From an uncultured Lachnospiraceae bacterium (GTDB lineage Bacteria; Bacillota; Clostridia; Lachnospirales; Lachnospiraceae), in assembly GCA_910588895.1 (NCBI GenBank), contig CAJUSS010000184.1, positions 1-5,860 of the forward strand: DNA of 5,860 bases. The letters run 5' to 3'. The translations under genes were made by a program, and so were the position numbers. This document shows positions 1 to 5,840 of this stretch, one piece after another (the first letter of the stretch is position 1; each line of letters opens with the position of its first letter). The notes below the pieces were generated by a model that saw nothing but the letters and a program-made list of their open reading frames with translations, did not search any database and was not told the DNA's origin.

Positions 1-14
1 GTATACCTCACCAT
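1..14 (-). CDS. Possible start of a leftward gene, cut by the window edge
   Basis: On the minus strand an ATG at 14-12 is preceded by GGAGGGG with a seven-base spacer, a very good Shine-Dalgarno arrangement. Only the four codons M-V-R-Y are visible before the window ends, so nothing can be said about the product. The same frame is open further upstream to an ATG at 104-102, but that start has no ribosome binding site, so the start at 14 is preferred. If real, this gene is divergent from the membrane-protein operon that begins at 545. A chance match to a ribosome binding site is a serious alternative with so few codons. Confidence 0.3.
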
Positions 15-483
15 GTACTCTCCCCTCCAGATGGCCGCCGACCTCCCCGAACACCAACCATTTGTTTTAAATTTAGGCGCGATGCCCATTTTATTCGTTT
101 TCATATCAAGTGATCTTAAAAATGCAGGATTGCTAGTACAATGTTAAAATAAGGTATTTTCCAGTAAATGAAAATAGTCTTCGCCGATAGAGATCTGCTC
201 TTCTGCGATAAGAGATCGATATAGTATCCATCCTATAAAATGAAAAAAGAGTTGGTCGGATACGGACCAGGATGGTGTCAGAGAGCTCGTGATCCGCCTG
301 GATCCGGACATGGATAAACGTGCGCCTAGGCCACGTACCCGGACGAAATGCAAGCAGTCAGGTACACAGCAAGCATGAAACTGTTGAAAATACCGGTCTT
401 CCGGCCATTTCCTCTTTATAAATGTGTGGATATTGTATGATATAAAAAAGAAATAGCGCACATATATTCAAAGGAGGGACTAC
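15..483. other. Gene-poor region between the left-edge start and the first short ORF
   Basis: No intact gene is supported here. A 105-codon leftward open frame at 144-461 lacks a recognisable ribosome binding site and protein-like composition, and I treat it as noise. The left part (about 60-240) is AT-rich with no clear reading frame. The middle (about 244-378) is GC-rich and holds the relic described separately. A short CCGG-tctt-CCGG hairpin at about 393-404 has no T-tract and is not called a terminator. The stretch 415-470 is AT-rich and contains TATAAA- and TATGAT-like hexamers that could be part of a promoter for the operon at 545. I could not pair either with a convincing -35 box. Confidence 0.5.
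244..378 (+). pseudogene. Decayed fragment of a lipoprotein-type DxDxDGxxE repeat gene
   Basis: The frame starting after the TGA at 241-243 reads S-W-S at 250-258, then D-T-D-Q-D-G-V-R-E-L-V-I-R-L-D-P-D (259-309), and continues to a TGA at 376-378. The intact lipoprotein at 3493-5040 reads S-W-S, four residues, then D-F-D-Q-D-G-T-K-E-L-L-L-R-L-Y-P-D around its residue 353. The two agree in SWS, D-x-D-Q-D-G, E-L, R-L and P-D, too much for chance, with four residues (YLLM) missing from the fragment. The fragment has no start codon or ribosome binding site, and I could not match sequence on either side to the lipoprotein. It is GC-richer (34 of 60 bases at 301-360) than its flanks (24 of 60 at 181-240; 19 of 60 at 421-480), like the lipoprotein gene. 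It is probably the remnant of a second, related gene rather than an exact copy. Confidence 0.6.
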
Positions 484-513
484 ATGTTCAGGAAACGATC
501 TTTCTTAAAATGA
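484..513 (+). CDS. Nine-codon ORF with a consensus ribosome binding site
   Basis: The ORF encodes MFRKRSFLK and ends in TGA. It is preceded by AAGGAGGG (471-478) with a six-base spacer from AGGAGG to the ATG, better than the site of the real gene downstream. The peptide is basic (five of nine residues are K or R) and carries no obvious regulatory codon run. It ends 31 bases before the start of the membrane-protein operon at 545. It may be a leader peptide, a translated start that loads ribosomes for the operon, or the surviving 5' end of a deleted gene. I cannot choose between these, and no attenuator hairpin follows it. Confidence 0.35.
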   Translation: MFRKRSFLK

Positions 514-544
514 TCGACTCAGACTGGAAAGGGGGATTTTAGAG

Positions 545-1369
545 ATGGAGAAGGATAAACGGATCTTCGACGAGGGAATGGATGATCTCCCGGAAAAGAA
601 AAGCGGTGCATATGAAATGTCCGATGCCGCCATAGAGCATGTGCATGACAGACAGGGATCTAATGATGAAAGATATAGAGGACCTATAGACCGGCATCAC
701 AGGTCTCAGTTGGATCTTGGACTTGTTATCGGAGGCGTGACAGCCGTAGTCGCTATACTGGTGTCAGCAGGGCTTATCCTTTATTTCCTTGTACAGGACC
801 AAAATGCTTTGGAGCAGATCGTTGAGGGGGATGCCATAGTCTGGATGCTAAACTGTACAAGCGTGTTTGTGCTCGTTTTACTTGCTGCCTGTTGTGTGGC
901 TATGGTCACGTTCAGCATCTTGAAGACAATAGGGAGATTGATGGGAAATGTGCATGATGTAGATAAAAAGATAGAGGCCGGGATCGAAAGTGTAGAGGGA
1001 TGGCTTACCGCCCTGCTGAGTATCTTCCTATTTACCTTTTTCGGAAGAAAGACCATGGAAGACCTTATCGCCTTGATGAGCGGAGGAAAAGCGGTCGTCA
1101 TATTCCTGGTGGGGCTTGTCAGCCTGATCGTGGTGGTGATGTTTTACCGTTGTGTGTACAAGCTTCTTGGCTCGTGTGTCAGGAGGGATGGGATGATCCG
1201 GAGGTATGCAGATGCCATCACGAAAAAACTGGCCAAAAGTGTGCTGGATCTGCTGGAAAGGATGGCCGATACGATAGCAGATATACCAGATCTGTATGAG
1301 ATCCTGGTGAAGGTTATAAGTAAGGGGATGCGGGGATTTGTGAGGTACATATTTTTGGAAGATCGATAG
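545..1369 (+). CDS. Four-helix integral membrane protein of unknown function
   Basis: I do not recognise this 274-residue protein. The ATG has AAAGGGGG (528-535) nine bases upstream. Residues 1-55 are hydrophilic with no signal peptide. Hydrophobic segments lie at about 57-83, 98-126, 153-167 (short) and 182-208. The loop at 84-97 is acidic, while the loop at 127-152 and the tail after 209 are basic, so by the positive-inside rule both ends are cytoplasmic. The tail (211-274) is a charged, probably amphipathic helical stretch with RRDGMIRR and KGMRGFVR. The gene is followed after 23 bases by a second membrane protein gene with no terminator between, so the two are very likely co-transcribed and may form a complex. 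Isoleucine is coded almost entirely by ATC and ATA; I saw no ATT in this gene. No enzyme motif is visible; a small channel, holin-like protein or scaffold are possibilities without direct support. Confidence 0.85.
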   Translation: MEKDKRIFDEGMDDLPEKKSGAYEMSDAAIEHVHDRQGSNDERYRGPIDRHHRSQLDLGLVIGGVTAVVAILVSAGLILYFLVQDQNALEQIVEGDAIVWMLNCTSVFVLVLLAACCVAMVTFSILKTIGRLMGNVHDVDKKIEAGIESVEGWLTALLSIFLFTFFGRKTMEDLIALMSGGKAVVIFLVGLVSLIVVVMFYRCVYKLLGSCVRRDGMIRRYADAITKKLAKSVLDLLERMADTIADIPDLYEILVKVISKGMRGFVRYIFLEDR

Positions 1370-1392
1370 GTGATCGCTGGGGAGGCTGGGAT

Positions 1393-2961
1393 ATGAAGAG
1401 TGTCGGGATCGATGATAGTCCAAAAGAGCGTACGTTTGAATGGGATGTGCCTAGGATCTCCTGGGGGATATTCGCTGTCCTATCTTTTATAACGACGGCA
1501 CTGGGGATGAGCGAAACCTTTTTTGATGGGGACTGGCTGGGAGGGCTTTCCATATCCTTTGGGATCCAGCTGCTGCTTTTATGGATGAACCGGAAAATGA
1601 CCATGCTATTTGTGCAGGTAAGGCAGAAGGTATTGAAAATGCTGATCGTACTGGTCTATGCTGTAACGGTTTTCTGGTCGGCAGGCTTTTCCTATGTCTA
1701 CATAAGCGATCATGTATACCGTTCTGTATTCATGAGGGATGATCAGGACAAGCTTGTGGAAAGCTATCAGCGGGGCATGGTGACGTTGAAAGATCTGGCA
1801 GAAAGGGATCTTTACGATATGCTGAGGATGATCACGGAAGATGTGGCAGAGCTTCAGGCAGGTACAACAAGCACGGAGACGATACAAATGGAAAACGGAG
1901 CTGAGGCTATAGAGGCTCTGAAAAAAGCATTCGTTCAAGACGTGGAGATGCTTCAGATCATCGATGGAGCCAAAAAGGCGATGGAAGGGGAAAGCTTTAT
2001 CCTTACAGAGGACAGGATGGAGATGCTGGAGGATACGATAACAGAGGATAACGCGGAGGTGAAGGACAAGGACAGAGAGATCCGGGAGAAAGAGGAAAAA
2101 TACATAGAGTGGGATGAAAAAGCGGAACAGGCTGCAAAGGAACGATATAAGTACAAAAAAGGAACGGCCATGGATCAGTTTTTGGAGGAGCGGGTCGCTG
2201 CCTATACAGCGGAGGCAGATAAATGTAGAGCAGATATAGGGATATTGGAAGAGGAAAGGAAAAAAATAAAGGAGATCATAGGAGATCTTGAGGCATTGCA
2301 AAGCTATCTTTCCCTTTTGAAGGAAAGCACGGATGTTGTGATAGCATCTAGCTTTATTGAGATATTGACCTTGCTCGGACAGAAAGACTTAGGTGCAGAG
2401 GAGATGTCTGAGGCAGAAAGACTTGCAGATGAAGTATTTAGAGTCCTTTCAGAGCGGTCGGGAAAGGAAAAGGATAATGCGGTCTATGCAGAGAAGATGA
2501 AGGTCTATATGAAGCTGAAGGAACATCTGGCTAAACTACGTGACATCCGTTTGGTCCAGGAGCATTGCAAGGATGCACAACAGGGAGCGGTGTTAGCTGA
2601 CACAGAAGCGATGGTCGCCTCCTATCCATCTAAGGAGGTCGTGGGGGAATGGAGAGCTCGATGGAACACGGTATACGGAGGTATGAAGAGCGATCTTTAT
2701 CAGCTTCCATCCGCAGCCAGACCAGAAGTGATCGAAACCTGCGATCAGATAGCGCGGTTACAAAGAAGTCTCCTAACAGAGCTGAATGGGGTTGAACGAG
2801 GTATTTACTATCTGACTTGTCCGCATCCACTGCTGGCCTGGCTTGCATTTCTGCTGGCCCTGTTTTTGGACAGCTCATCGATCATATTTATGTTGGTCAA
2901 GGCAGAACTGGGAAAGATCCAGGAGCCGGGAGCTGTACCAGGGGATCTGGTACCAGAGTGA
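1393..2961 (+). CDS. Membrane-anchored protein with a long extracytoplasmic helical domain
   Basis: This 522-residue protein is not one I can name. The start is supported by GGGGAGG (1379-1385) seven bases upstream. Three hydrophobic segments lie at about 22-44, 48-66 and 81-105, and one near the end at about 479-503. Basic residues between segments two and three (NRKM, VRQK) and after the last (VKAELGK) suggest that the N-terminus and short C-tail are inside, so residues 106-478 would face outward. That domain is highly charged and helical. About 205-310 has the spacing and K/E/R content of a coiled coil, with a further helical stretch at about 335-400. It contains isolated cysteines but no catalytic motif. 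The layout, with membrane segments at both ends around a coiled coil, resembles proteins such as DUF4407, but I cannot show homology. The gene lies 23 bases after the four-helix protein gene, so the products are likely partners, possibly a membrane sensor, adhesin-like or secretion-associated pair. Confidence 0.88.
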   Translation: MKSVGIDDSPKERTFEWDVPRISWGIFAVLSFITTALGMSETFFDGDWLGGLSISFGIQLLLLWMNRKMTMLFVQVRQKVLKMLIVLVYAVTVFWSAGFSYVYISDHVYRSVFMRDDQDKLVESYQRGMVTLKDLAERDLYDMLRMITEDVAELQAGTTSTETIQMENGAEAIEALKKAFVQDVEMLQIIDGAKKAMEGESFILTEDRMEMLEDTITEDNAEVKDKDREIREKEEKYIEWDEKAEQAAKERYKYKKGTAMDQFLEERVAAYTAEADKCRADIGILEEERKKIKEIIGDLEALQSYLSLLKESTDVVIASSFIEILTLLGQKDLGAEEMSEAERLADEVFRVLSERSGKEKDNAVYAEKMKVYMKLKEHLAKLRDIRLVQEHCKDAQQGAVLADTEAMVASYPSKEVVGEWRARWNTVYGGMKSDLYQLPSAARPEVIETCDQIARLQRSLLTELNGVERGIYYLTCPHPLLAWLAFLLALFLDSSSIIFMLVKAELGKIQEPGAVPGDLVPE

Positions 2962-3074
2962 TCTGGTGGGCATCCCTGCCTTCATCGGTGCTATAAGAGG
3001 ACGATAAAGCTGTCCCTTTTGTCATGCGAATGGCATAGATGAGCAGCAATTTAATATCAAAAAGCAGCGTAAAG

Positions 3075-3112
3075 GCGCATGGAGCAGTAAAATGTAAACT
3101 ATGCGCTTTTTT
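3075..3112 (+). terminator. Probable rho-independent terminator after the membrane-protein operon
   Basis: The left arm GCGCATGG (3075-3082) pairs with the right arm CTATGCGC (3099-3106), eight pairs with one G-T. The loop is 16 bases, and six Ts follow directly (3107-3112). It lies about 115 bases after the stop codon of the 1393-2961 gene, in the right orientation to end that operon. The large loop makes it weaker than a textbook terminator. Confidence 0.65.
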
Positions 3113-3204
3113 GCGTTCAAATGGAGGGATGCGGCGGACCCTTTGGCAGACCAGTGAACAGTATTTTTGTCGCTGACCATCTAGGCAGCCGGGCGGAGAC
3201 CGAG

Positions 3205-3210
3205 TATAAT
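3205..3210 (+). promoter_or_regulatory. Consensus -10 box upstream of the lipoprotein locus
   Basis: A perfect TATAAT lies 129 bases before the ribosome binding site of the short ORF at 3354. The hexamer 17 bases upstream (TAGGCA) is a poor -35 box and there is no extended -10 TG, so the call rests on the -10 alone. It is the best promoter candidate for the 3354-5651 genes. Confidence 0.3.
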
Positions 3211-3353
3211 GGAGAGGGAGAGATCGCGCAGAGCGTGTTCTGCCTGTGGTTTTTGCTTTGAAGGAAATAGATGATCTTAGTTACCGGCCTCTATGACAGA
3301 GAAAACAGGTCGTCAAATGGAGATAAAGCAGCAACGATAAGGAGCGGATAGAA

Positions 3354-3395
3354 ATGGAGTTAACGGATCTGATGCGATACATGAAGAAAACCTGA
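3354..3395 (+). CDS. Thirteen-codon ORF with a consensus ribosome binding site before the lipoprotein gene
   Basis: The ORF encodes MELTDLMRYMKKT and ends at TGA, immediately followed by an in-register TAA. AAGGAG (3339-3344) sits nine bases before the ATG. The peptide looks like an ordinary protein N-terminus rather than an attenuator peptide: there is no codon run and no following hairpin. It ends 97 bases before the lipoprotein start, in a different frame. From 3400 to 3492 the frame of the lipoprotein is open and reads like a charged protein tail (EEEKIDQGILERW). The short ORF may therefore be the 5' remnant of a gene destroyed by frameshift and deletion. A regulatory leader is the alternative. 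Confidence 0.35.
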   Translation: MELTDLMRYMKKT

Positions 3396-3480
3396 TAAAG
3401 TGGTGTTCGAGGAAGAGAAGATCGATCAAGGGATATTGGAGCGATGGCCAGGAGAAAAGGATAGGTACGACCAAAGGTCT

Positions 3481-3486
3481 GGAGGA
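3481..3486 (+). promoter_or_regulatory. Ribosome binding site that fixes the lipoprotein start
   Basis: GGAGGA lies six bases before the ATG at 3493. The first possible start in this frame, GTG at 3400, has no such site and would bury the signal peptide 31 residues inside the protein, so 3493 is chosen. Confidence 0.85.
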
Positions 3487-3492
3487 GATATC

Positions 3493-5040
3493 ATGGGATG
3501 GAGAAAGACATGGGGAGCTGTCATCGCCGCAGCAGCAGTATGCCTTTGCGGTGTGCTCATGGAGGGGTGTCGTCCGGGTGTGGAGCTATCAGATCCCGGG
3601 GCCGATGAGGGGATCTGTGCCGATGAAGGAAGAGCAGCCGGAGAGGGTGCGGACGAAAATACGGATGAAAACATGGATGAAAACACGGGAGAGGCCCCGG
3701 ATATCGAGCTTACCATCCGGGAGTCCCCTGTGGACACAGAGCGTTATGATATCCGGACAGACCGGATCTATAAGGAGGCGTTCTTAAAGGCCATCACAGG
3801 CCAGGCCCCTATCCGATACCGGGAAGGTACCGTCACCTATAGAGAGCTGCTCCCGGATGGAGAGGGGATGGAGGATGAGGCGTTCCTGAAAGCGGTCCGT
3901 CAGTCGGACTTTTTCTACCAGGACTATGATGACGACGGCCTGCCGGAGCTGATCATTGACACGGAAGGTCCCTGTGTGTTAAAGTATCATCCGGAAGAAG
4001 ATGAGGTGGAGCTGTATCAGCAGAAGGAGCCGGGGTGGAGGCTGTTGGGGGCAGGGCAGATGTATGCCGATCTTTCCGGACCGGCGGATGGCTATTATGT
4101 GTATCTTTATCACTATGAGTCTGTAGGCGGAAGATCTGGCAGTCCAGCATCTTATCATTGGAACAGTGAGGATGGATATACCTGCCAGGTGACGATCGAT
4201 GGGCAGGAGTATACGGTGACAGGTGAGGATGCGGTGACCCGGCTGCGGCAGGCGTATGTGAGGATGATAAAGGATGCGCCCCATCCTATGACCTTTGCCG
4301 CGCTGTTTGGGGACGGGGGAGAGCAGGGTTATCTCCCTGGCGAAGAACCGCCGCCCCGCTATCTGCTGAAGGAGACCGCCGCGCTGCCGATCAATGAGGA
4401 GAGCGGGGAGGAATGGGAGGCCTATAAGACCATGCTGGAGGGAGACTTCTCCATTGTGGAGGATGAGCGCTGGGGCGGCCTTCAAGCCTCTTATGAGGAT
4501 GATCTTGAAGAAGGGGACGGGAGATGCAGCTGGAGCTATCTCCTCATGGACTTTGATCAGGATGGGACAAAAGAGCTTTTGCTGCGGCTTTACCCGGACC
4601 GGGTCAACACGACGGCTTACTTCCGCTATGAGGATGGCCACATCAAGATGTGGAGGACTTATATGTCGGCGGATCCACATTGTTACAGTCTCCCTCTGAT
4701 CAATGGGAGGGTCCTGGTAGTAGAGTGGTACCAGGATGACAGGGACTGGTACATCGAAGGGCCGGATCCACGGGACTGGGAGATAAGAGAAAAGCACTAT
4801 AGCAAGACGAAGTATACGGGCAGTCAGGAACTAAAAGAAGGGGATCCGGAAGATCATTATACATTCCAGGACTATTATCACGACGGGAAGATCTGCGGTG
4901 CGCTTATGGATCTGTCACCGGAGGAGTGGGAGCAGATCGAGGAGATGGTAGAGGGACTGCTGATCTTGGAAGAGGCATGGAAGCCCTGCTCGGTGTTCAC
5001 ACCTAAGGAGGACCGGCCGGAGATACCGGGGGTCCCCTGA
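3493..5040 (+). CDS. Surface lipoprotein with DxDxDGxxE calcium-loop repeats
   Basis: The product is 515 residues from the ATG at 3493. Residues 3-5 are basic-containing, 8-22 are hydrophobic, and the sequence L-M-E-G-C ends at Cys26, a lipobox with unusual M and E at -3 and -2. The mature protein would be anchored outside the membrane by Cys26. An acidic linker follows, including three tandem four-residue units DENT-DENM-DENT (residues 54-65). Two loops match the FG-GAP/VCBS-like or EF-hand-like calcium pattern: D144-x-D146-x-D148-G149-x-x-E152 and D353-x-D355-x-D357-G358-x-x-E361. Each is preceded by an aromatic or hydrophobic strand and followed by a hydrophobic one. A third, degenerate loop is at D460-x-x-x-D464-G465. 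The protein therefore looks internally duplicated. Such proteins are common and mostly uncharacterised in gut clostridia; ligand binding is possible but unproven. Sampled composition is GC-rich (75 of 120 bases at 4321-4440), unlike its neighbours. The stop is followed 101 bases later by the Imm21-like gene on the same strand. Confidence 0.85.
   Translation: MGWRKTWGAVIAAAAVCLCGVLMEGCRPGVELSDPGADEGICADEGRAAGEGADENTDENMDENTGEAPDIELTIRESPVDTERYDIRTDRIYKEAFLKAITGQAPIRYREGTVTYRELLPDGEGMEDEAFLKAVRQSDFFYQDYDDDGLPELIIDTEGPCVLKYHPEEDEVELYQQKEPGWRLLGAGQMYADLSGPADGYYVYLYHYESVGGRSGSPASYHWNSEDGYTCQVTIDGQEYTVTGEDAVTRLRQAYVRMIKDAPHPMTFAALFGDGGEQGYLPGEEPPPRYLLKETAALPINEESGEEWEAYKTMLEGDFSIVEDERWGGLQASYEDDLEEGDGRCSWSYLLMDFDQDGTKELLLRLYPDRVNTTAYFRYEDGHIKMWRTYMSADPHCYSLPLINGRVLVVEWYQDDRDWYIEGPDPRDWEIREKHYSKTKYTGSQELKEGDPEDHYTFQDYYHDGKICGALMDLSPEEWEQIEEMVEGLLILEEAWKPCSVFTPKEDRPEIPGVP
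3652..3687 (+). repeat. Three tandem 12-base units encoding DENx
   Basis: Three near-identical 12-base units (3652-3663, 3664-3675, 3676-3687) of the form GA(C/T)GAAAA(T/C)A(C/T)G encode DENT, DENM and DENT in the acidic linker after the lipobox. The short unit suggests slippage could change the linker length without shifting the frame. Confidence 0.8.
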
Positions 5041-5141
5041 GCGGCGCTGCACGGTCGCCATCATAAGGCGAGAGGTCATAGTCGAAAGGCGTTCTTAAGA
5101 GATCTGGCAGCGGGGGCTTTGGTCTGGAAAGGTCGATCGAT

Positions 5142-5651
5142 ATGGAAAGAGTTTGGGTTTGGGGGACTGGCGGACCGCATTTGTTGATGGAAAAGAGGCT
5201 TATAGGCCTTTGGGAGGCAGATGCGGGTACGGAGGAACGGGGCCTTTATCATAAAACGGAAGAGGTAGATGGTGCGTATATCACAGAAATGGCACTAGGA
5301 GATGGAAGCTGTATCGTCATCAGCGAGGAAGGGCCGAGCACATGGGTATCGAATGAAAATGGTGATGGTGGTATTTTAGTTGTATCGATCTATGTAGAAG
5401 AGGGGATCGATGAAGAGAGGTTTCTTGAAAGCCTTGGAAAGATCCCTGATGATCGATACAGCGAGACAGGGATAGGATACAGAGTTTTTGATGATAGATC
5501 CTATCTATTCCCGGCATGCGATCTGAAACCCGGATATTCCGAGCCTTATTACCAAGTCGATCTGATCCCAGGTGTATATCAGATCAAAATGATCGAAGAG
5601 TATGGATCGGATGATGGAAGCTTTATCCTATTTAAATTTACCCGGTTATGA
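5142..5651 (+). CDS. Imm21-like immunity protein
   Basis: The 169-residue product has no signal peptide or membrane segment and should be cytoplasmic. From memory of the Imm21 family of polymorphic-toxin immunity proteins, three parts fit: an N-terminal aromatic-G-G-P strand (W7-G-T-G-G-P-H-L-L15, then W24), a central strand followed by E-x-P-x-x-x-W (L52-G-D-G-S-C-I-V-I60, then E63, P65, W68) and a run of small hydrophobic residues, and a C-terminal P-G-x-Y turn (P143-G-V-Y146). Length also fits. The family call is from pattern, not a search. In known systems such proteins bind and neutralise a specific toxin delivered by neighbouring cells, but no toxin gene is visible nearby. The start at 5142 has GGAAAGG (5126-5132) nine bases upstream and keeps the GGP strand; a later ATG at 5187 would remove it. 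GC is low near the end (19 of 60 bases at 5581-5640), in contrast with the preceding lipoprotein gene. Confidence 0.75.
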   Translation: MERVWVWGTGGPHLLMEKRLIGLWEADAGTEERGLYHKTEEVDGAYITEMALGDGSCIVISEEGPSTWVSNENGDGGILVVSIYVEEGIDEERFLESLGKIPDDRYSETGIGYRVFDDRSYLFPACDLKPGYSEPYYQVDLIPGVYQIKMIEEYGSDDGSFILFKFTRL

Positions 5652-5724
5652 TCTAAGCACGATATAAGCTTGAACAGATATGGAAGGGTATCTGACGGCT
5701 GATGGATCTGAAGATCACACATAA

Positions 5725-5756
5725 AAAAGACATCTGCCAAATGGTAGATGTCTTTT
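5725..5756 (-). terminator. Strong hairpin terminator between the Imm21-like gene and tRNA-Met
   Basis: AAAAGACATCTGCC (5725-5738) pairs with GGTAGATGTCTTTT (5743-5756), 14 pairs with one G-T and a four-base loop. Read leftward, the stem starts three bases after the 3' end of tRNA-Met and ends in a run of six Ts (complement of 5723-5728), so it should terminate the tRNA transcript. Read rightward, the stem ends in TCTTTT, so it can also stop transcription from the 5142-5651 gene. Confidence 0.85.
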
Positions 5757-5759
5757 AGA

Positions 5760-5833
5760 TAGCGGAAATTGGACTTGAACCAACGACACCACGGGTATGA
5801 ACCGTGTGCTCTAGCCAGCTGAGCTATTCCGCC
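5760..5833 (-). tRNA. tRNA-Met (CAT), elongator
   Basis: On the minus strand the 74 bases fold as a complete cloverleaf. The acceptor GGCGGAA pairs with TTCCGCT (with a G-T first pair) and the discriminator is A. The D-stem is GCTC/GAGC, and the anticodon stem CACGG/CCGTG carries loop TTCATAC with anticodon CAT. The T-stem GTTGG/CCAAT carries loop TTCAAGT. No CCA is encoded. The GGCGGAA acceptor and TTCCGCTA end fit elongator methionine tRNAs of Firmicutes. The G-T first pair, rather than the mismatch typical of initiators, and the ordinary D-arm argue against initiator. An Ile2 tRNA (modified CAT) is the other possibility, but its acceptor usually differs. Confidence 0.93.
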
Positions 5834-5840
5834 AGATATA

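Larger units (their letters stand above)
2962..3353. other. Intergenic region with no intact gene between the operon and the lipoprotein locus
   Basis: Apart from the terminator at 3075-3112 and a TATAAT box at 3205-3210, I see no convincing gene. The longest rightward ATG frame (3121-3261, 46 codons) has no ribosome binding site. Other short open frames include one from 3101 (18 codons) and one from 3209 (21 codons); both also lack a ribosome binding site. The 3121 frame contains a sequence with the spacing of an RHS/YD repeat, treated as a low-confidence finding. The region may be decayed coding sequence or an untranslated leader for the downstream locus. Confidence 0.5.

Noticed and set aside
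113..141. Leftward promoter TTGTAC, 17-base spacer, TAAGAT
   Set aside because: Three of six and four of six matches to the consensus are within chance for AT-rich DNA, and the gene it would serve is itself uncertain.
144..461. Leftward 105-codon open frame
   Set aside because: No ribosome binding site, composition unlike a protein, and it lies antisense to the relic of a lipoprotein-type gene.
1606..2301. Leftward 231-codon open frame inside the helical membrane protein gene
   Set aside because: It is antisense to a well-supported gene with good start site and topology; its F/L/C/H-rich product is the usual shadow of K/E-rich coding DNA.
2990..3020. Hairpin GGAC/GTCC followed by CTTTT after the operon
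   Set aside because: A four-pair stem with a nine-base loop is too weak; the hairpin at 3075-3112 is a better terminator.
3979..4797. Leftward 272-codon open frame inside the lipoprotein gene
   Set aside because: It is antisense to the lipoprotein with its signal peptide and calcium loops; the reverse product shows no domain or proper start.
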